Origin: Sphingobacterium detergens
GTDB taxonomy: Bacteria; Bacteroidota; Bacteroidia; Sphingobacteriales; Sphingobacteriaceae
Direction: 5' to 3'
DNA: 64,000 nucleotides
Assembly (NCBI RefSeq): GCF_003610355.1
Contig: NZ_RAPY01000004.1
Location: 434,001 to 498,000, forward strand
The position numbers were made by a program, and so were the translations under genes. The notes under the pieces are model-generated. The model was not told the origin of the DNA and searched no databases. It saw only the letters and a list, made by a program, of their open reading frames with translations. Shown here piece after piece: positions 26,566 to 36,325 of this stretch (the stretch's first letter is position 1; each line of letters opens with the position of its first letter).

Positions 26566-28056
26566 TTATTTTTTTACCAGCTTACTGTCTATGATTTCCC
26601 ATTCTTTTATGTGTGCAGGACGGTGTTCAGTGCGGATAATTTCATCAAAATGACGGAGCAATTCGGGATGTTTGTTTGCAATATCCTTTTGCTCCCAGGG
26701 ATCCGTTTCTAGATCATACAATTGCCATTTTGCTTTTGGATTATTTTTTAAATCCAGTTTAATTGCTTTCCATTTTCCCTCACGTATGGCTACCTGACCA
26801 CCTTTTTCGGGGTATTCAAAGTAAAGGTATTGGTGTTTTTTCTGGTTCTTTTGTCCCAACCAGGTTGGCAGCAGGGACAGTCCATTGGTATTACCGGGAT
26901 CCTGTTGGACCAACTGTCCAAAGGTAGCCATCAGATCATATTGTGCTGAGATGACAGCTGTCTCGGTGTTTGCTTTGATTGTTTTGGGCCAGCGGACGAT
27001 CAATGGAACTTTAATTCCCCCTTCAAACACATCCATTTTTAACCCTCTAAGTGAATCGACGCTCTTAAAAAAGCGATAATCTATACCACCGTTGAAACCC
27101 GTGCCATTGTCGCTGGAAAACAAGATAATGGTATTGTCGTCCAGACCCAGGGATTTAATATGTTTCATGATCAGGCCCACTTGATCATCCAGATAAGTGA
27201 TCATGCCTGCATAAGTAGCTCTTGGATAAGGCGTGGCCGTGTAGCCATCCTGCCCATAGTAAGGATGGTCATGGAAAAGATCTTTATACCGATTCACATA
27301 TTCCTGGGGTACCTGTAGAGAAAGATGGGGTAGGGTGTACGGAAGATAGAGGAAGAAAGGACTGTTTCGGTTCTTATCAATAAATGCCAATGCCTTTTCC
27401 GTCATAATTTCAGGGGCATATTGTTTGCCACTGAATTGTTCAAAATCTTTGGCTGTTGCTTTGGTGGAGTCGAGTGGAATATGCACAAACTTTTCTTTGT
27501 TTTGGAGTGGATATTTTTGCTCGTTTTCCCAGAGATGGCTTGGATAGTAATTGTGGGCCTGCTTTTGGTCGAGGTAACCAAAGAAGTAGTCAAATCCCTG
27601 TTTGTTTGGGCTTCCGGTTGTATTTTGCATGCCGAGTCCCCATTTTCCGATGGCCCCAGTATGATAACCTGCTTTTTTAAATAGGTGAGCCATGGTGTAG
27701 GTTCCCTCGGGTAGGGGCATTTGCCCACCTTCGAGGCTATCGGCAAACCCGCCCAATTCATAATTGCCCCGGATATAGGACTGACCACCATGTTTACCTG
27801 TTAATAACATGCAGCGCGCTGGGGCACAGACTGGTGTACTGGTATAATGGTTGATAAAACGAAGTCCCTCTTGCGCCAACTTTTGCAGATTGGGGGTTTT
27901 GATCAGCTGTTGTCCGTAAGGTTCCGTCTCGGCATAGCCCAAGTCATCCGCATAAAAAAAGATGATATTGGGCAGCTTTTTAGCTGCTTGCTTTTGTTGT
28001 GCAAAAAGCATCCCCCATCCCAGTAGGATGAGGGTAAGACCTATTCCTTTTTTCAT
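26566..28056 (-). CDS. S1-family sulfatase (arylsulfatase type), formylglycine-dependent
   Basis: This 496-residue secreted enzyme has a signal peptide (ending about GMLFAQ) and an alkaline-phosphatase-fold sulfatase domain. NIIFFYADDLGYAETEPYG holds the paired aspartates of the calcium site. The sulfatase signature is C77-A-P-A-R81; C77 should be converted to formylglycine by a maturase that is not in the window. LFSSDNGTGFNGG carries the other metal ligands. The C-terminus has KWKAIKLDLKNNPKAKWQLY as in many carbohydrate sulfatases. It would remove sulfate esters from a glycan in the periplasm or at the surface. Its start overlaps the upstream sulfatase stop by 4 bases. Confidence 0.93.
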   Translation of the reverse strand: MKKGIGLTLILLGWGMLFAQQKQAAKKLPNIIFFYADDLGYAETEPYGQQLIKTPNLQKLAQEGLRFINHYTSTPVCAPARCMLLTGKHGGQSYIRGNYELGGFADSLEGGQMPLPEGTYTMAHLFKKAGYHTGAIGKWGLGMQNTTGSPNKQGFDYFFGYLDQKQAHNYYPSHLWENEQKYPLQNKEKFVHIPLDSTKATAKDFEQFSGKQYAPEIMTEKALAFIDKNRNSPFFLYLPYTLPHLSLQVPQEYVNRYKDLFHDHPYYGQDGYTATPYPRATYAGMITYLDDQVGLIMKHIKSLGLDDNTIILFSSDNGTGFNGGIDYRFFKSVDSLRGLKMDVFEGGIKVPLIVRWPKTIKANTETAVISAQYDLMATFGQLVQQDPGNTNGLSLLPTWLGQKNQKKHQYLYFEYPEKGGQVAIREGKWKAIKLDLKNNPKAKWQLYDLETDPWEQKDIANKHPELLRHFDEIIRTEHRPAHIKEWEIIDSKLVKK

Positions 28057-29576
28057 TTTTTGCGTTCTCCTTCCAACAACTGTTTCAACTCATTCACTTT
28101 TTCAGGATATTTAGCAGCAACGTTGTTTTTTTCTCCGATATCATTTTTGAGGTCGTACAATTGATCTTCCGGAAGATTTCCTGTTTCTGTATCCGTCAAT
28201 TTCATATAAGCGGTACCGTTGCTTGGCGCAATATATTTCCAGTTGTCTTTGACAATAGCCAAGGTTTGTGCATGTTGGATCATGGTGCTACGTCCTTTGG
28301 GATCTTCGCCGGTTAAGGTTTTCAATAAGGCCTTGCTATCTTTTGCTTCATCAGCTTTTAATTTTACACCTACAAGCTGTGCACTTGTTGCCAACAGATC
28401 CATTTGACTGATCAATGCATTGGATACCTTACCTTTGGCCACCCCTTGTCCGCTGACGATAAAAGGTACACGTGTCCCTCCCTCAAAGATGCTATATTTA
28501 CCACCTCTGAGCGGTCCTGCGGGCTGATGTCCATTAAGCTGGGCAACAGCACCATCTACATAGCCATCATCCAATACCGGACCGTTGTCGCTACTGAAAA
28601 TGATAATGGTGTTCTTGTCCATGCCGAGTAGCTGCAATTGCTGTTGAATCTGTCCGACTGTCCAATCCAATTGAAGAATAGCATCTCCACGGTAACCGAG
28701 CTTACTTTTACCTCTGAATTGTGTGGCGGGCATACGTGGCACGTGGGGTTCCGTTAAACAGAAGTAGAGGAAGAATGGCTTATCCTGATGTTGTGAAATG
28801 AAATCTTGTGCTTTATGTAGAAAGGTTGTGGAAACTTCTTCGTCTACCCAGCGTGCACGTGTGCCGCCGCTCATGTAGCCAATCCGTCCGATGCCATTGA
28901 CAATAGTCTGGTTGTGCCCTTGGCCGGGAGAGGATTGCATTTTGAGTAATTCGGGATGCTCTTTGCCCGTAGGATCGTTGCCTATTTTCTTCTCATAATC
29001 GACAAGGATGGGATCGTTTGCTTCAGCGGCGACAACCCGATCATTTTCTAAGAAAACGGTCGGAACACGATCGGCCGTTGCAGGGAAGATAAATGAGTAA
29101 TCAAAACCAACATCGTTAGGTCCGGGTTTGATGGCTGCATTCCAGTCTTTTTTGACCTCGCTGCCAAGTCCCATATGCCATTTACCGACAATTGCTGTAG
29201 CGTAGCCTGCATTTTTGAATACTTTGGGCAGTGTGATTTTGTCTGTTGGTACAATCAGCTTGGCATCTCCGGGCAGGATGCCTGTACCCGTCTGGCGCCA
29301 TGGATAGGTACCGGTCATCAAAGCAAAGCGAGATGGCGTACAGGTTGCGGAGGTACTATGTGCATTGGTAAAGCGCGTACCGCTGTGCGACAATTTATCC
29401 AAGTTTGGAGTTTCAATCTGTTGGGCTCCATAGCTGCTTAAATCACCAAAACCAAGATCATCCGCATAGATATAGATAACGTTCGGTTTATTCAGTTTTT
29501 GTGCAAATGAAGTCAGGGGAAGTGTCATCGCCAGACTCGAAGAAAGTAGGATCGTAAGAGATAGGGTCTTTTTCAT
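28053..29576 (-). CDS. S1-family sulfatase, formylglycine-dependent
   Basis: This second sulfatase has 507 residues from the ATG at 29576, which precedes a clean signal peptide (ending LTSFAQ); an ATG three codons earlier is possible. NVIYIYADDLGFGDLSSYG binds calcium, C79-T-P-S-R83 is the formylglycine motif, and IIFSSDNGPVLDDGYV supplies further ligands. It differs enough from its neighbour to suggest a different sulfate position or sugar. It lies between susD and the other sulfatase and overlaps the latter, so the pair is translationally coupled. Two sulfatases with one SusC/SusD pair point to a sulfated glycan. Confidence 0.93.
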   Translation of the reverse strand: MKKTLSLTILLSSSLAMTLPLTSFAQKLNKPNVIYIYADDLGFGDLSSYGAQQIETPNLDKLSHSGTRFTNAHSTSATCTPSRFALMTGTYPWRQTGTGILPGDAKLIVPTDKITLPKVFKNAGYATAIVGKWHMGLGSEVKKDWNAAIKPGPNDVGFDYSFIFPATADRVPTVFLENDRVVAAEANDPILVDYEKKIGNDPTGKEHPELLKMQSSPGQGHNQTIVNGIGRIGYMSGGTRARWVDEEVSTTFLHKAQDFISQHQDKPFFLYFCLTEPHVPRMPATQFRGKSKLGYRGDAILQLDWTVGQIQQQLQLLGMDKNTIIIFSSDNGPVLDDGYVDGAVAQLNGHQPAGPLRGGKYSIFEGGTRVPFIVSGQGVAKGKVSNALISQMDLLATSAQLVGVKLKADEAKDSKALLKTLTGEDPKGRSTMIQHAQTLAIVKDNWKYIAPSNGTAYMKLTDTETGNLPEDQLYDLKNDIGEKNNVAAKYPEKVNELKQLLEGERKK

Positions 29577-29630
29577 ATTGTGCAAATACGTTGATAGGGT
29601 GTCGTCTTTTTGTTGACGACACCCAATATA

Positions 29631-31286
29631 CTATTTTAAATTTGGATTGATATCAATTTCACTTTGGGGAATTGGCCAGTGATTATCCTGGCCTGCTCTG
29701 AAGGACTTTTTGGTTACATACCAACGGCTATAACTGTCTCTGCTACTACCTGCTTTCACGCGGATATTTTTGGCATCGGGAAATGCGGCGCCATAGAAAT
29801 CACCATTTAAAACATCTTTTGCTGTATCCCAACGCAAAAGATCCCAATAGCGGATACCTTCTAAGGCTAGTTCCACACGTCTTTCATTGCGTAATGCTGC
29901 CCGGACTATAGTCACGTTTGCGACAGCGATAGGAGGCATATTGACACTGCTACGTCGGCGGACTGCATTGATGGTTTTATCCATTAGCTCAGCTGTCAGG
30001 GGATCACCATTTTCGAGTTTGGCCTCTAGGTAGCTCAATAGCACCTCGGCATAGCGAATAATAGGAAGATCTGTTCCGGAATTCTGTAAATTGCCGCTAA
30101 AATTTTCAGCGTTAAATTTACGAAGACCATAACCCGTGCGTGTTGCTTGCTTGGTGGTTGTGAGCTGGTCAATGGACAGGGTTGAGTCTGGATGCGAGAT
30201 ATACCGGAGATTTTTGAAACGGTCCCCGTTGCTGATGATTGTAAATCCTAATCTCGGATCCCGATTTTGGGTGATATTCTGTGAATTATATCTGGGATCA
30301 GTATAGGAAAAGGCTGTTCCATCCGTAAAGGTATAGCTCTCCACTAAGCTTCCCAAAGGACAATGGAGATGCCAGCCACCGGCTATTGCTGGAAAGTTAT
30401 GTTGAAACATACCATTTCCGGCAAGGTCTACAAGGTATTGTGTGGCAAAAATGATTTCTTTGCTGGATTCATTACTGCCATCAAAAAGACTTGTATAGTT
30501 GGGATCAATACTATTTTCATTGGCATTGATGATATTTTCGTAGGTCTTAATTGCTGCTGCGTAAGATTTTTCGGCTAATTGTAGCCGCCCCAGAAATGCA
30601 TAAGCGGCTTGTTTTGTCGCGCGACCCCGTTCTGCTGCGGGTAATTTACCATAGCTTGGAAGGTCATTTGCGGCTTCCTGCAACTCGCGTTCGACAAAGG
30701 CAACCAATTCCTGCTTTTTATTTTTGATAACATGATTGGCTTCGTCAGCTGTTAATGTTTTGGTCACCAATGGGGCATCCCCCCAATACTGTGATAGGTA
30801 GAAGTATTGACAGGCGCGAATAAAACGTGCTTCAGCCCTAAAGCGGGCCAAAAGCTCAGGTGAAACAGGCGTTTTGTCCACATTCTCTAAAAAGAAATTT
30901 GCACGGGCAATCCGTTTGTAGGAGAGCGTCCAATAGTTGGATAATATACCAATATTACTGGTGAGTGTACCATCAGACAATTTATTGAATGCTGAATTAT
31001 CTCCGCGTCGGTCATAGGCGTTGTCGGAGGCAAACTCTAGGTAGAGCAAACCATGGTAGGACCACCAGTCTGAGGGACTAAACTCGGCTAAACTATTCAT
31101 TTGGATTTCGCCTTTGTAAAGGCCTGTGATTGCAATTCTTGCATTAGTCTCGCTGCTCCAGAATGTGTCATTAGCAAATTTATCCAGCGGATTTGTATCC
31201 AATTGTTTTTTGCAGCTCATGGTTAGACTGGAAGCTAAAAATATACAAAGGATCAGTTTTATATTTTTATAGGTTATACGTTTCAT
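29631..31286 (-). CDS. SusD/RagB family outer-membrane glycan-binding lipoprotein
   Basis: This 551-residue surface lipoprotein has a lipobox with C25 (LTMSC) followed by K-K-Q-L-D, a likely surface-export signal. The SusD fold is helical with TPR-like repeats; typical blocks are DTFWSSETNARIAITGLYKG near the N-terminus, RFIRACQYFYLSQYWGDAPLV, and the C-terminal ALRNERRVELALEGIRYWDLLRW. It binds the target glycan and closes over the SusC channel. It begins 20 bases after the SusC gene ends, and is followed by the two sulfatase genes. Confidence 0.95.
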   Translation of the reverse strand: MKRITYKNIKLILCIFLASSLTMSCKKQLDTNPLDKFANDTFWSSETNARIAITGLYKGEIQMNSLAEFSPSDWWSYHGLLYLEFASDNAYDRRGDNSAFNKLSDGTLTSNIGILSNYWTLSYKRIARANFFLENVDKTPVSPELLARFRAEARFIRACQYFYLSQYWGDAPLVTKTLTADEANHVIKNKKQELVAFVERELQEAANDLPSYGKLPAAERGRATKQAAYAFLGRLQLAEKSYAAAIKTYENIINANENSIDPNYTSLFDGSNESSKEIIFATQYLVDLAGNGMFQHNFPAIAGGWHLHCPLGSLVESYTFTDGTAFSYTDPRYNSQNITQNRDPRLGFTIISNGDRFKNLRYISHPDSTLSIDQLTTTKQATRTGYGLRKFNAENFSGNLQNSGTDLPIIRYAEVLLSYLEAKLENGDPLTAELMDKTINAVRRRSSVNMPPIAVANVTIVRAALRNERRVELALEGIRYWDLLRWDTAKDVLNGDFYGAAFPDAKNIRVKAGSSRDSYSRWYVTKKSFRAGQDNHWPIPQSEIDINPNLK

Positions 31287-31306
31287 GTTATGGTTATTGA
31301 GTTGAT

Positions 31307-34300
31307 TTAAAAACTAAGATTTACGCCGAACGTGAAATTGCGCATAATGGGGTAGTATGCCCCACTTGAATTGATCTCCGGATCCCAACCTTTTCTATAA
31401 TTGCTACTTGTAAATAGATTCTCAGCATTGGCATAGATGCGTAAACCTGACAATTTCCATTTGGAAACCAGTTGTTTTGGGATAGCATATCCCAACTGTA
31501 TATTTTTTAAACGCAAGTAGCTCGCATCAAGCAGCCAATAGTCTGATAAGAGCGTATTTGGTGTTCCGGTACTTGGTAGCTGTTCGAATCGTGGGTATAT
31601 GGCATTTCGATCTGGATTTGCGGTAGTCCATCGGCCATCGGCTTGCCAACGCTGAATATTGCCATTCTGAGTTAATGCAAATCCAGCGTAGTTATTTAAC
31701 AAACCCTGCACACCACTTACACCCTGGAGTAGGAGACCAAGGTCAAAACCTTTGTAATTAAATCCAAGATTCATTCCATAGGTATATTTGGGAATACGGG
31801 ATCCAATAACCGTTCGGTCGTAAGTTGCATCCACCTTACCATCAGGGATACCGTCCGGTCCACTGATATCCTTGTACCGGATATCGCCAGGTTGTGATTG
31901 TGGATTAATACTTTTTTGATCTGCCCAAGATGCCACATCAGCAGCATCAACAAATAAACCGTCAGTCTGATAGCCGTAATAAGCCTGTATCGGATAGCCG
32001 ATAAACAAATCGGATCCATTACCAATCATGCCATTGGACTGGTTGATATTGCCAATACCCAAATCGACGACTTTATTCTTGACCGTGGAGAAGTTTAGAT
32101 TGACATTATAGGAGAACTCATTGACCTTATGTTGATGGCCTAAGGTAAATTCCCAGCCAGTATTTCTAAGTTTTCCAGAGTTTTGTATACCAACATCAAA
32201 GCCTAATACCTTTGAAATGCTAGAGCTGGGGCTGACTAAAATATCATAAGTAAAACGATTGTAATAGGTGCTGCTAAAGGTCAGTAGATTTTTAAATAAT
32301 GCGATTTCGAGTCCGGCATCAGCAGTTCGGGTTGATTCCCAGCGTAAGTTTGGATCTACAATCGTCACACGGGCGACCCCAGGCGATATACTATTTCCGA
32401 AGGGATAATTGTAACCCGTATTTAAGATGTTTTGGTAGGGATAATTTGACACTACTCTTGAGGTAAGATTCTCGACAATATTCTGATTACCTAAAACACC
32501 ATAGGAACCTTTTAATTTCAACTCAGTAATCCAGTCAAACTTATCTTTTATAAAAGCTTCTTCACTGATTAGCCAACCTGCAGCAAGTGAAGGGAAAATA
32601 GCATACCGTTTACTTGTAGGAAAGCGGGATGAACCATCGTATCGAATCACCCCTTCTAGGAGGTATTTTTTTGCGTAATTGTACTGAACCCGACCAAAGA
32701 GCGATTCTAATGCCCATTCGGATGCCGAGCCCGAGTTAAGTTGTCCATCTGGTGAACCAATATTTAATTCTGTAAGCTCATTGCTCGGGAAGTTTTGACG
32801 AGAAGCCGACAGTCCTTCACTGTAACCTTTTTCAAAGGAATAACCGGCAAGGATTTTAACGGAATGGTCGTTGAATGATTTGGTATAATCGGCTAATGCC
32901 TGAAAAGTTTTATATGTCGTATAAGGGGCGCTCTGTTCTAGTGTAGAAGGAGCAAGTGTAATGGAGCTATTAATGCGCTGTGCTGCACGAAACAACTTGG
33001 AACGACCATTGGTTTGGGTATAACCACCAATTGCCGAGAGTGTCAGATCAGAAATTGGATTCCAGTCGAAACGTGCATTTCCGGAGATATCGGATACTTT
33101 CTCTTTGTAAAATGATTCGCTTTCAAGAAAAGATACGGGTGTTCCCTTTAGATTATTTCCAGCTCCCCAGTCGCCATTGCTCATACGGATCGGAAATGTT
33201 GCGGGATAGCGGATAACCTGGGAGATAATATCTGTCATTCGCGAAAAATCAAGCGTTGCTGGTGCAGCGGGTTCATCGGTGTCGGTCTGTATCGCCGATA
33301 CCCTTGTCGTTAATTTAAGTTTATCACTCAGCTTGGAAATCAGATTGAGTCGAACATTGTATTTATTAAAGTTGTTTTTAATGACAATACCTTTCTGATT
33401 GAGGAACCCGGCAGATAGGGTATACTGTATTTTTTCGGTTGTATTGGAAATATTCAGGTTATGTCCAGTCTGGGCTGCCTGTGATTTAAATGTACTACCG
33501 ATATAATCGCTATTGGGGTAATTGTCAGGATCAGATCCGTCCTTAAATTTTTGAATTTCTTCTTCGGTATAACCACCGCCACCATTTGTGGTTTCATTGA
33601 GCAGGCTGGCATATTCCCAGGAGTTGACAAACTCGGGAAAGGCTGTTGGTTTTTGAATGCCAAAGTATCCGCTATAATTAACGGCTAATTTTCCGGCTGT
33701 TGAACCTGTTTTTGTGGTGACCAAAATAACGCCATTGGCGGCTCTGGCACCATATATTGCTGCTGATGAGGCATCTTTCAAAACAGAGATGGAGGCGACA
33801 TCATTGGGGTCGATATCATTGAATGAGCTGGTTGGAATACCGTCGACCAGTATAAATGCATCGGTGGTGGCACCGAAAGAGCCCACACCTCTGATCTGTA
33901 TGCTATTGTTGGCCGCACCGGGTTGCCCAGAACGTTGGATCACTGTCACACCAGGCATTTGTCCCGTTAGTGCCTGCGCAAGTTGTGGAACCGTTCGTTT
34001 GGCAAGCTGCTTACCATCAATCTGCGAGACCGAACCGATCAATTCCTTCTTTTTCGTAGCACCATAGCCCACGATCACCACCTCTTCCAAGGCGTCAATC
34101 TGTTGATTAAGCGTAACATCAAGATAGATTTGTGTATTTAAGGGGATTTCTTTCTGCTGAAATCCAATCATCTTAACAACAAGTATGGCATTGCGATCAT
34201 TGACATCCAGCTGGAAATTTCCGCTGGCATCTGTTGTGGTTGCTTTGCTTGTTCCTTTGAGAGTAATTGTTGCCCCAGAGATTGGCTGCCCTTGGCTGTC

Positions 34301-34738
34301 ATGGACATTTCCCTTTACGGTCCTTGTCTGCAACATAAACGCATAGTTTGTTGGAGTAATGACAGCTGAGTTATTTGCTTTTACTGCGGTGACGACAAGC
34401 ATATTGTCTTTGAAACTCCAACTAATGGGTTTGTCTTTCAATAGTACTGACATCGCTTTTTCTAAAGGCATATTCTTTACATGCCCCTCAATTTTTATTT
34501 CGGCGAGTTCCTTACCATTTAACAGAAAGGGAATACCGCTCTGCTTTTGGATGGTTCGCAGAACCTGTATAAGCGATGTTTTGTTTGCATCTATGGTAAT
34601 AGATTGTGCGTATCCAGCTGCTGAGAGTTTGACAACACATGCAAGCGTAAAAAAGGCGCTAAGCTTCATTTTGGTCTTCCATTGTTTGGGTATGTCCATA
34701 GCTATAGGTTTTCTATGAACAAGAAATTTAAAATTCAT
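31307..34738 (-). CDS. SusC/RagA TonB-dependent transporter with STN signalling domain
   Basis: This 1143-residue outer-membrane transporter has an N-terminal STN domain (about 45-105, ITIDANKTSLIQVLRTIQKQ), a CarboxypepD_reg-like domain (about 118-200), a plug (about 215-330, with ALTGQMPGVTVIQRSGQPG) and a 22-strand barrel to the C-terminus. The STN domain normally touches FecR across the periplasm and releases an ECF sigma factor, and fecR lies directly upstream. The start is uncertain: ATG at 34738, 34699 or 34669 are all in frame and the last gives a good signal peptide (MKLSAFFTLACVVKLSAAGYAQ). It imports the product of the sulfatase locus in a SusC2D2 complex. Confidence 0.95.
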   Translation of the reverse strand: MNFKFLVHRKPIAMDIPKQWKTKMKLSAFFTLACVVKLSAAGYAQSITIDANKTSLIQVLRTIQKQSGIPFLLNGKELAEIKIEGHVKNMPLEKAMSVLLKDKPISWSFKDNMLVVTAVKANNSAVITPTNYAFMLQTRTVKGNVHDSQGQPISGATITLKGTSKATTTDASGNFQLDVNDRNAILVVKMIGFQQKEIPLNTQIYLDVTLNQQIDALEEVVIVGYGATKKKELIGSVSQIDGKQLAKRTVPQLAQALTGQMPGVTVIQRSGQPGAANNSIQIRGVGSFGATTDAFILVDGIPTSSFNDIDPNDVASISVLKDASSAAIYGARAANGVILVTTKTGSTAGKLAVNYSGYFGIQKPTAFPEFVNSWEYASLLNETTNGGGGYTEEEIQKFKDGSDPDNYPNSDYIGSTFKSQAAQTGHNLNISNTTEKIQYTLSAGFLNQKGIVIKNNFNKYNVRLNLISKLSDKLKLTTRVSAIQTDTDEPAAPATLDFSRMTDIISQVIRYPATFPIRMSNGDWGAGNNLKGTPVSFLESESFYKEKVSDISGNARFDWNPISDLTLSAIGGYTQTNGRSKLFRAAQRINSSITLAPSTLEQSAPYTTYKTFQALADYTKSFNDHSVKILAGYSFEKGYSEGLSASRQNFPSNELTELNIGSPDGQLNSGSASEWALESLFGRVQYNYAKKYLLEGVIRYDGSSRFPTSKRYAIFPSLAAGWLISEEAFIKDKFDWITELKLKGSYGVLGNQNIVENLTSRVVSNYPYQNILNTGYNYPFGNSISPGVARVTIVDPNLRWESTRTADAGLEIALFKNLLTFSSTYYNRFTYDILVSPSSSISKVLGFDVGIQNSGKLRNTGWEFTLGHQHKVNEFSYNVNLNFSTVKNKVVDLGIGNINQSNGMIGNGSDLFIGYPIQAYYGYQTDGLFVDAADVASWADQKSINPQSQPGDIRYKDISGPDGIPDGKVDATYDRTVIGSRIPKYTYGMNLGFNYKGFDLGLLLQGVSGVQGLLNNYAGFALTQNGNIQRWQADGRWTTANPDRNAIYPRFEQLPSTGTPNTLLSDYWLLDASYLRLKNIQLGYAIPKQLVSKWKLSGLRIYANAENLFTSSNYRKGWDPEINSSGAYYPIMRNFTFGVNLSF

Positions 34739-34925
34739 AAATTTGTTGAATTAGGGATATAATCTGTTTGTAAACTGATTGAGTGAATCGGTCAAAAATG
34801 GAGATCGCTAATGTATTGGCCGATTAATGTTGGAAGCATTATTCGGCTTTTTTTTAGCGGCTCTGATTAGCTTCGTTAAGTTGGCTTTTTCATCTGTATA
34901 ATTTAGTTTTTGGTTATATAATGGG

Positions 34926-36098
34926 TTAATTGGATACGATGAGCTTACGGACGCCATCTTCCTGGATCAATTCAAACTGGATATTACTTCTTTTTAAAAT
35001 TTCCAATACTGCGGACAAACTTTTTGTCCGCTGAATTTCACCGTATAAATAGGTCTCTTTGATGTTATTTTTATAAATAATCTGGAGATCATACCATTGA
35101 CCAATCGTCTGTAGGGCGGTATGGAGGTCTGTCTCATTGAAATAGAATTTATTGTCAATCCAGGCAATGTAATTGTGTGGGTCTACGCTTTTTTGTGAAA
35201 GGCGTCCCGATGACAGGGTGGCCTGTTGATTGGGTTTGAGCTGTATTTGCTGTCCATTGGCTGATAAATTGATCGAACCTTCGACAAGGGTCGTACTGCT
35301 TTTTTGTTTTGAATAGGTGTTTACATTAAATTCGGTACCTGTTACTTCAATCAATTGACCATTGGACTTTACACGGAAGGGCACTTTTTTATTTTTGGCG
35401 ATTTTAAAGTAGGCTTCTCCATCCACTTCCACAAGTCTCTGGTCTTTTGCGAATTGTAGGGGGTATTTGAATGAGGTCTTTGCATTAAGAGTAACCTGAG
35501 ACCCATCTGCCAGGGTAATTTGGAGTATGCTGCCAGCTGGTGTATTGACGGTCGCAATCAAATCTGTATTGGGAACTGTCGATTGAATAAGACTACCATC
35601 GGCATATTTCAAGCCGCCAGATGTGACCAATGCACCTTTTTCATTGTCCAGTTGGATTACTTTTCCGTTCGAAAGCCGTATTTCAGTATGATTATTCGGT
35701 AATTCGACATCATGTAGGACGATTCTATTGGCATTGAGGGCCGAAGGCTTCCAAATAAATTGATAGATTAAACCCGCAAGAACAACACAAAATAGAGCCG
35801 CAGCATAAGGCATAAGTCGCCTGATCCTGTTGATACGAACAGGTTTCTCTTGTGCATGGATCGTTGCCAGGGTTTTTGTTTTGAGGCGTTCAGACCAATC
35901 TGTAGCATCTGATTCCTCCAGTGAGATCCGCTGTCTCAAATCCCGTACAAGATCTTCTTTTTGCAACAGATCATCAAGATAAATGCCATGCGCAGGGGAT
36001 TCGGCTAACCAGGAGGACAACGCATTTTTTTCCACAGGCGATAAATTGCCTTTTATGCATTTTACAATCAGTTGCTTGATATCTTCTGTTAGCCTCAT
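34926..36098 (-). CDS. FecR-family anti-sigma factor
   Basis: This 390-residue protein has a cytoplasmic N-terminal part (about 1-85) that would hold the ECF sigma factor, one membrane helix (about 88-108), the periplasmic FecR domain (about 115-300) with its VNTPAGSILQITLADGSQVTLNAKTSF core, and a C-terminal DUF4974 domain (about 315-388). It passes the signal from the STN domain of the SusC protein to the sigma factor. In most such loci the sigma gene comes directly before fecR; here the only candidate is 8.6 kb downstream, beyond the operon terminator. The next gene upstream is divergent. Confidence 0.95.
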   Translation of the reverse strand: MRLTEDIKQLIVKCIKGNLSPVEKNALSSWLAESPAHGIYLDDLLQKEDLVRDLRQRISLEESDATDWSERLKTKTLATIHAQEKPVRINRIRRLMPYAAALFCVVLAGLIYQFIWKPSALNANRIVLHDVELPNNHTEIRLSNGKVIQLDNEKGALVTSGGLKYADGSLIQSTVPNTDLIATVNTPAGSILQITLADGSQVTLNAKTSFKYPLQFAKDQRLVEVDGEAYFKIAKNKKVPFRVKSNGQLIEVTGTEFNVNTYSKQKSSTTLVEGSINLSANGQQIQLKPNQQATLSSGRLSQKSVDPHNYIAWIDNKFYFNETDLHTALQTIGQWYDLQIIYKNNIKETYLYGEIQRTKSLSAVLEILKRSNIQFELIQEDGVRKLIVSN

Positions 36099-36325
36099 GG
36101 TTTATAATTTTAGATAGATACGTAGCATGGAGAGGAAATCTTAGTAAAAAAATAAAAAATTTGTATTAACTGTTCGAATAGGATAGATTTTGTCTGCAAA
36201 TAGTTAAATATGAGTTCTGTATCTGCGAATGTTTGTTGTCGCTTTTTAATTTTTAGGAATATTCGCACCTTTGGGAAAGATTCAAAACTCCAATGATAGA
36301 AAGATTAGTAAAATTCAGATTTCTA

